DNA of 64,000 bases. It comes from Balanoglossus misakiensis (Eukaryota > Hemichordata). Both the position numbers and the translations under genes were made by a program. Below, piece by piece: positions 59,301 through 64,000 of the stretch (positions within the stretch are counted from its first letter, which is position 1; each line of letters starts with the position of its first letter). Where the stretch lies: positions 14,632,001-14,696,000 of the forward strand of contig CM082578.2 of assembly GCA_040954595.2 (NCBI GenBank), given 5' to 3'. Below the pieces are notes generated by a model. That model had not been told where the DNA came from, did not search any database, and saw only the letters and a list, made by a program, of their open reading frames with translations.

Positions 59301-62300
59301 AGCTGGTGAATTTGATACAGGTCAGTTTATGATGACATTGATATTGACTGTCTACAAAGTCATGACAATTTATAGATGGGATATGCAAGTGTGTCTGTGT
59401 TGGATAAATGGCACATACTCTGAGCATACATTGAAGACACCTCTATCATCAAAGTTGGTACATTTCTCTGAAATGATATTTTCAGAATTTACTTCACACT
59501 CTTGTTTCAGATTTCACTATCCATGGACTCCAGTGAATACAATTCTCATCAAGTTTTCAAAGTGTATGAGAAATATCGCAGTGAACTGTTGGAAGCAGCG
59601 TTCAATTCACTCAGAGTTAAAGGTCTTGTCAACAGGAAGGTTAGTGTCTAATGAAACGTAGACAGAGCTTGTACTAGAACCACTGTTTGGTTTTCAAACA
59701 CTATTACCCCGTACAGTATGCCATCAAGTAGTGAAACATTCTCACTTCTATTTCAGCGCCCTATTGAAGGTTGCAAGACCACTCGTCATGTGCCCTTTGC
59801 AGCCATGTCCTACCAGTTATCAGTCAGATATCAAAGATGCTTTCTAAGCCTGATTCCAGTCTGTATGTTCCAAGAATTCAATACATTCTTCCAAGAACTA
59901 ATCAAGACATCATCAGGTATTTAAAGACAATTTTTAATCCATTGTAGGCAAGTTCCAGATCCCTCATAAAGTACTTTTCAACAAAGCCTGCATAATTATG
60001 TGTAATGCCAAATCATCCTCACGACCGGTGTCTGTTTTGTTTCTTTTCTAGATGAAAGGAATCAGTGGTTAAACTTTCCTTCAGAGGCCACTGGGGGCAC
60101 TGTTTGCTGTATTGCAACTCTCATGAGCATGAACAAGGTAAAGTAAAACAGTAGAGTATTAGAATACAACAGTTTATGGTAGAAAGCACTCTATTTTATA
60201 CAATGTACATGTAACTAAATCACATATTTTTAATTTTCTTGCAGCTTGCGCTTGATGTGGTTGTACCATATCAAATCGTGGTTGTGGACAGCGATTTGAT
60301 GGAGAGTCAAGTTGTTGCTGCCAGTAAGCAAGCGGCCAGTAACACAAACAGCACTGTAGCATCGGATGACAGTGATGATGCAGCCAGTAACCATGGTGAT
60401 GTCAGTGAAGTAGATGCGTTAACGCGTGCTACCATGCAAGGAGAAAGTGCCTCACAAACACAGAGACCATCTCCCACTGAAAGTAAACAACCCACGACAT
60501 CATCAAAGACAAAGACTTTGCCCAGTACATCCACAATGACAGAACCCCAGCCAAGTACATCTAAAGATTACGTGCCCCCAACAAAGACTTCTGACAGAGA
60601 CACACCCACCAGTGTGTCAAGTTCACAAAATCTAACATTTGATGTGACACCACGCCAGGCTTCAAGGTCAAACCTGCTGCTGTATCGAGGACAGTATGCA
60701 CCAGGAATTGTGTCTCAGAGAAACTTAAACCCACAAGACAACATCGTTGTCAATTCATGTACTGTATCTGCTGCAATATCATCAAAGGAATTAGACAACA
60801 AATCTCGCATCAGGTTTGAGAAAGATGGAAGCCTGCCAGACACCGTTGAAATATCCGATGATCCCAGAAAAATGCTACAACTGCCAACAGAGAGAGAACT
60901 TGAAGACTACAGTAAAGATACCATCATTAAAAGGGGGGTCTGTGCACTGGATGATGTCATTGAAAAGTTGAAAGGTCATACGGAGAAGAATGCCTTAGCA
61001 GTACCTTTGAAAGTTGTGTATGAGCTGATTGTGGACAAGAGGGAATTTGGCTTGCCAGTGTCAGATCTTGGTGGTGTGGCTGAAAAATATGGTATTGCCA
61101 AAAATGTTATGGATGAAACTGTGGACGAACTTCTTAAGAGTTCCCTGGTGAGTCAGTAATTTTGCTTTCATTTTTCAAAACTATGAGGCTTCAATTATGT
61201 GAACAGAACTCTGCTCAAACTTGTACAGCTCTACCTGTTAGAAAAACATTTGCTAGTTGAGTCACTAAACATTTACTTTTCACAAATTTCAATAATTCTA
61301 CATATTTCGTGGTATTTTTGTAGGTGATTGAAGTTGGTGTGAGTGAAGCCACTTTAGTGTCCAGACAACATGCATCACCTTGGTTGATACATTCACTGAA
61401 ACTGGTATCGAAAACACCAACGATATCTGCTGGAAGTGATGGCGACAGAACTACACATCAAAGAAAGAGAGCTCGTACTGCCAGTTATGGGAAGAAAGAA
61501 GAGATGGATGAGGAGAGACAAGAAGATAAACTTGAAGAAGAGTATGTAACTCCATCAATGTTGTAAATCATTTTGTACAAGCTTTATCACCCCAGTCCAT
61601 ATTCCTGCATAGTTTGCCTCACAATTGTGGACATGACATGGTTCAATGTAGTACAGTACACAAGACTTCATCCTGTCTTTTTCCACATTCTAGTCATTTT
61701 GAGCCAGTGGACTTTGTATCTCACCCTTGGCTGAAAGTGGAGGGAAAAGCTAACCCAACCACTCTGAGGAAGATGCTTCAGGGATTACTGCTGTACATCA
61801 TGAATTTGCCAGGCATCAGCCACAACAATGTCATTGACAAATACAATGGTGTTCTTCACCCTGTGTCTGTTCAACAACTTCTACAGGTTGGTAGCCATGG
61901 TTACTTGAGAGAATCACGCCCTGTTAATTTACTCAACTGCCTGCACCCATCTTGTAACTATCCGTAATTAAAGACACAGTATTTCTCGTAGGGGCAAAAT
62001 TTTGTTTGAAACGGCATCTATAATTTCTAAAAGTAGATGATAATTGATACTGAATCGAACAGTCATCATCCCCAGCTCTGCTCATAAACTCATACAATTT
62101 ACAATATAACGAGTGAAGAATGACTTTCTGTCCGGACAGAAAGTCACGTGAGTGTTGACACACGTGACTAGTGCGCATGCGCACTCAAATGTGAATCTAT
62201 GCGGAAGAGGTTTGGTCGCCCCAAATCAAGCGACTCAGCGAAGAAATGCGCACTAATTCGGCGAAATTTTGGGAAGATAACTTTATGGGAGAAATCAGTC

Positions 62301-63008
62301 GATGGAACCAGATCAAATCCGAAAATGGTCTGACCATCAAAATGTCAAAGTGGCACGTTTGCTGATCGACATGTACAACATTTCCGTTGTAAACAAACCC
62401 GCGCATCATTTCAAGTGTTACGGGCAATATTTACAGCTTGCACGTAGCTACAGTTGCCCAAACCTTTCTTCTATCTTCATTATGTAGTATTCCATGATGA
62501 ATGTACAGGAAAACGGGTTTTTTTCGATGATGAAAAATGGATGCACACGAGAAATACTGGGGCTTTAATGACACAACTTAAACTGAGCATTTGTTAATCC
62601 ATTTTGGAAACATGCTTGAAAAGTTCTGGGATTTTGTGAGATTAAGTGAAGTCTGTATTTGAGACTACATCAAGCAATTGTTTCATCATGTTGTTCTGTT
62701 CACAAATCTAGATGCTACTGGACATAGGATGCATATCCAAACACATCAAGACAAAACAGAAGTGTTCACTATTCTCAGATCCATGGACAAAACCAAAAGG
62801 TATGTTTTAAGTTAACGTCTAGCTGCTACCCTCTGTCCAAGACACCTCTTTCATATCATATATTTACACATCACTAGACTACGAGTCGTGTTGCTTATGA
62901 TTCATACATGTAAATATTGTCATTCTGTTCACAGATATTGGAGGAAAGAAAGCAATCTATTACGAACCAACAGTGGACTGTGTACTCAAACTAGCCACTA
63001 TTCACTGA
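50366..63008 (+). CDS. GTF3C1: TFIIIC subunit 1 (TFIIIC220); about 35 exons, about 2020 aa
   Basis: Exons: 50366-50432, 50838-51058, 51202-51225 (tentative), 51285-51427, 51651-51891, 52306-52479, 52630-52843, 53023-53120, 53286-53404, 53534-53682, 53880-53987, 54239-54387, 54537-54601, 54707-54791, 54977-55126, 55304-55531, 55678-56229, 56382-56573, 56774-56948, 57091-57274, 57540-57688, 57849-58007, 58136-58221, 58342-58440, 58558-58671, 58875-58978, 59158-59320, 59511-59639, 59757-59916, 60052-60137, 60245-61147, 61324-61541, 61694-61886, 62712-62799, 62935-63008. The protein is the largest TFIIIC subunit, which binds the B-box of tRNA-type promoters for RNA polymerase III. Matches to remembered human protein (2109 aa): [13 protein letters not shown] (B-block winged helix), [89 protein letters not shown]. 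Lys-rich (exon 16) and Ser/Thr-rich (exon 31) segments look disordered. The 24-nt third exon has a weak donor (gttact). Confidence 0.95.
53205..53229. repeat. (AT)n microsatellite
   Basis: About 12 AT dinucleotides in a GTF3C1 intron just upstream of the exon at 53286. Confidence 0.85.
61887..62711 (+). other. GTF3C1 intron 33 with palindrome cluster
   Basis: Intron between the exons ending at 61886 and starting at 62712. It is less AT-rich around 62100-62440 and contains the palindromes at 62121-62184. Weak open frames on both strands show no recognisable domain. Confidence 0.6.
62121..62184. repeat. Cluster of three palindromes in a GTF3C1 intron
   Basis: A perfect 26-base palindrome (arms tgactttctgtcc) spans 62121-62146. 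It overlaps an inverted repeat agtcacgtg (62142-62150) / cacgtgact (62161-62169), and gtgcgcatgcgcac follows at 62171-62184. CACGTG E-boxes and an NRF1-like GCGCATGCGC core are embedded. Confidence 0.85.
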
Positions 63009-63127
63009 ATGTTACCATGGCTCTACTGATATGTTTAGAGGGTAGTCGGTGTACTGTACCTCTGTGAGACCAGCAATTTTGTATTACTCTGATTGTGTGC
63101 ACATGTGTGAAATGTCAAACGCGCAAA

Positions 63128-63133
63128 AATAAA
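63128..63133 (+). terminator. Poly(A) signal of GTF3C1
   Basis: AATAAA 120 bases after the stop codon, within a 398-base spacer between convergent stop codons. Confidence 0.65.
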
Positions 63134-63231
63134 AAAAGTATTTATAATTGAAAGAATATCGTCTACAGTGTGTTCTTTCGCCGTGTAAAATCATTTCAGT
63201 GCCTACTCACACCCAAGTTCTTTAAAAATGA

Positions 63232-63237
63232 TTTATT
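63232..63237 (-). terminator. Poly(A) signal of the RPAP3-like gene
   Basis: AATAAA on the minus strand about 170 bases after the stop codon at 63407-63409. Confidence 0.6.
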
Positions 63238-63406
63238 TGCAATATGTACAAAATTGATATGCATCATCATGCATAGTAATCAGTGTGATCACTAAGATGT
63301 TTCGCAAAAAACCATGATTGACAACTGACAGGTGTTCACTGTTGGATCTCAGAACTTGCAGTTTTTCATGGTTGATATAAAACATGATCTTCAGAATATT
63401 ACCCCA

Positions 63407-64000
63407 TCAAAGGTCATATTTCTTGGCCAGTGCTTTGATTTCTGCAGATTTGTCTGGCAGACTTGATTCTAAATAGCTGAATAGCTCTTTTACAACTGAA
63501 ACAAAATTGAAAATAAAGATTAGAGTTATAAAAATATTAACATGGTTTAAATGGCCCATAAACTGCAACTATCTAAAATAATGGAATTACTGATCTCAAG
63601 CACTACAAAACATGCAAACTGAATTACCTTGTTTCTCTGCAGAAGACATGAACATCACATTCATGCTGAATCTCTTGACTTCAGACAGAGAGTACAGAAC
63701 ATCCAAGACAGGATCCTCATTTCTGTCAAAATTGCAAAAGGTATCATTATTTATACACTTTATACACAAATCCACAAATTTGGAAGGCAGGCATATTCAG
63801 TGATACTTACTTAATGAAATAATCTCTCACAAGTGAAAGAATCTTGTTCAGCATGATGGAATCCAATGATTGCTGGAATAACTTTGGGTAACGAGCCGGT
63901 GGAATATTCTGAAATATGAAGAAACAAGTTGTTGTCAATAGAACTCTCAATGAATCACCTAGCCTTCAGACATACAGTGTTGCAATTCCACAACCTAGAT
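63407..64000 (-). CDS. RPAP3: RPAP3 C-terminal exons (partial; continues beyond the window)
   Basis: Last three exons: 63908-63811, 63722-63628, 63495-63407, phases matching. They encode RYPKLFQQSLDSIML, DPVLDVLYSLSEVKRFSMNV, FMSSAEKQVVKELFSYLE and end AKKYDL. This is the RPAP3 C-terminal helical domain; remembered human RPAP3 reads YPKLFQKALDPDVF, LSQLKRFDMAVMFMSETEKK and ends ELKKRYGG. RPAP3 is the HSP90 co-chaperone of the R2TP complex, and this domain docks on RUVBL1/2 during assembly of RNA polymerases and other machines. The TPR part must lie upstream, to the right of the window. SPAG1 and CCDC103 share this domain type, so the symbol is likely but not proven. Tail-to-tail with GTF3C1. 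Confidence 0.87.

Overview
This is a window of animal nuclear DNA. The genes are split into many short exons with GT-AG junctions, introns are mostly 100-1000 bases, intergenic DNA is AT-rich, and the proteins are animal orthologues. The gene set (a sulfonylurea-receptor type ABCC protein, a selenocysteine SEPHS2, a secreted EPN-type C-type lectin, a GATOR1 subunit) fits an invertebrate, perhaps a deuterostome, but I cannot fix the phylum from one window. Exon boundaries below were worked out by hand from splice sites, phase continuity and remembered family sequences.

Layout. 1-410: degenerate repeat block. 811-12047 (-): a complete 30-exon sulfonylurea receptor (ABCC8/9 type), the regulatory subunit of KATP channels. 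12621-14197 (-): a small secreted C-type lectin with a 10-nt microexon. 14.5-18.9 kb: no gene seen. 18961-33392 (+): a 14-exon transglutaminase with an acidic, intronless N-terminal extension of about 400 residues and an altered active-site neighbourhood. 36218-37261 (-): CYB561D2. 37675-40878 (+): NPRL2, head-to-head with CYB561D2. 42191-45034 (+): SEPHS2 with an in-frame TGA (Sec29) followed by a strong hairpin. 47535-50016 (-): TMEM115. 50366-63008 (+): GTF3C1 (TFIIIC220), head-to-head with TMEM115. 63407-64000 (-): the 3' end of RPAP3, tail-to-tail with GTF3C1; its 5' part lies beyond the window.

How the genes relate. The first half holds signalling and extracellular genes with large introns. 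The second half (36-64 kb) is a dense run of housekeeping genes with two divergent pairs that probably share promoters. CYB561D2, NPRL2 and TMEM115 are neighbours in the human 3p21.3 tumour-suppressor cluster (from memory), so this looks like very old microsynteny, here with SEPHS2 between NPRL2 and TMEM115. No tRNA, rRNA, CRISPR array or intact transposon was recognised.

The points most worth following up are the Sec-codon hairpin (no SECIS found by eye), the extended transglutaminase whose GQCW-type motif reads AQCA, the conserved CYB561D2-NPRL2-TMEM115 cluster, the lectin microexon, and several perfect inverted repeats in introns.
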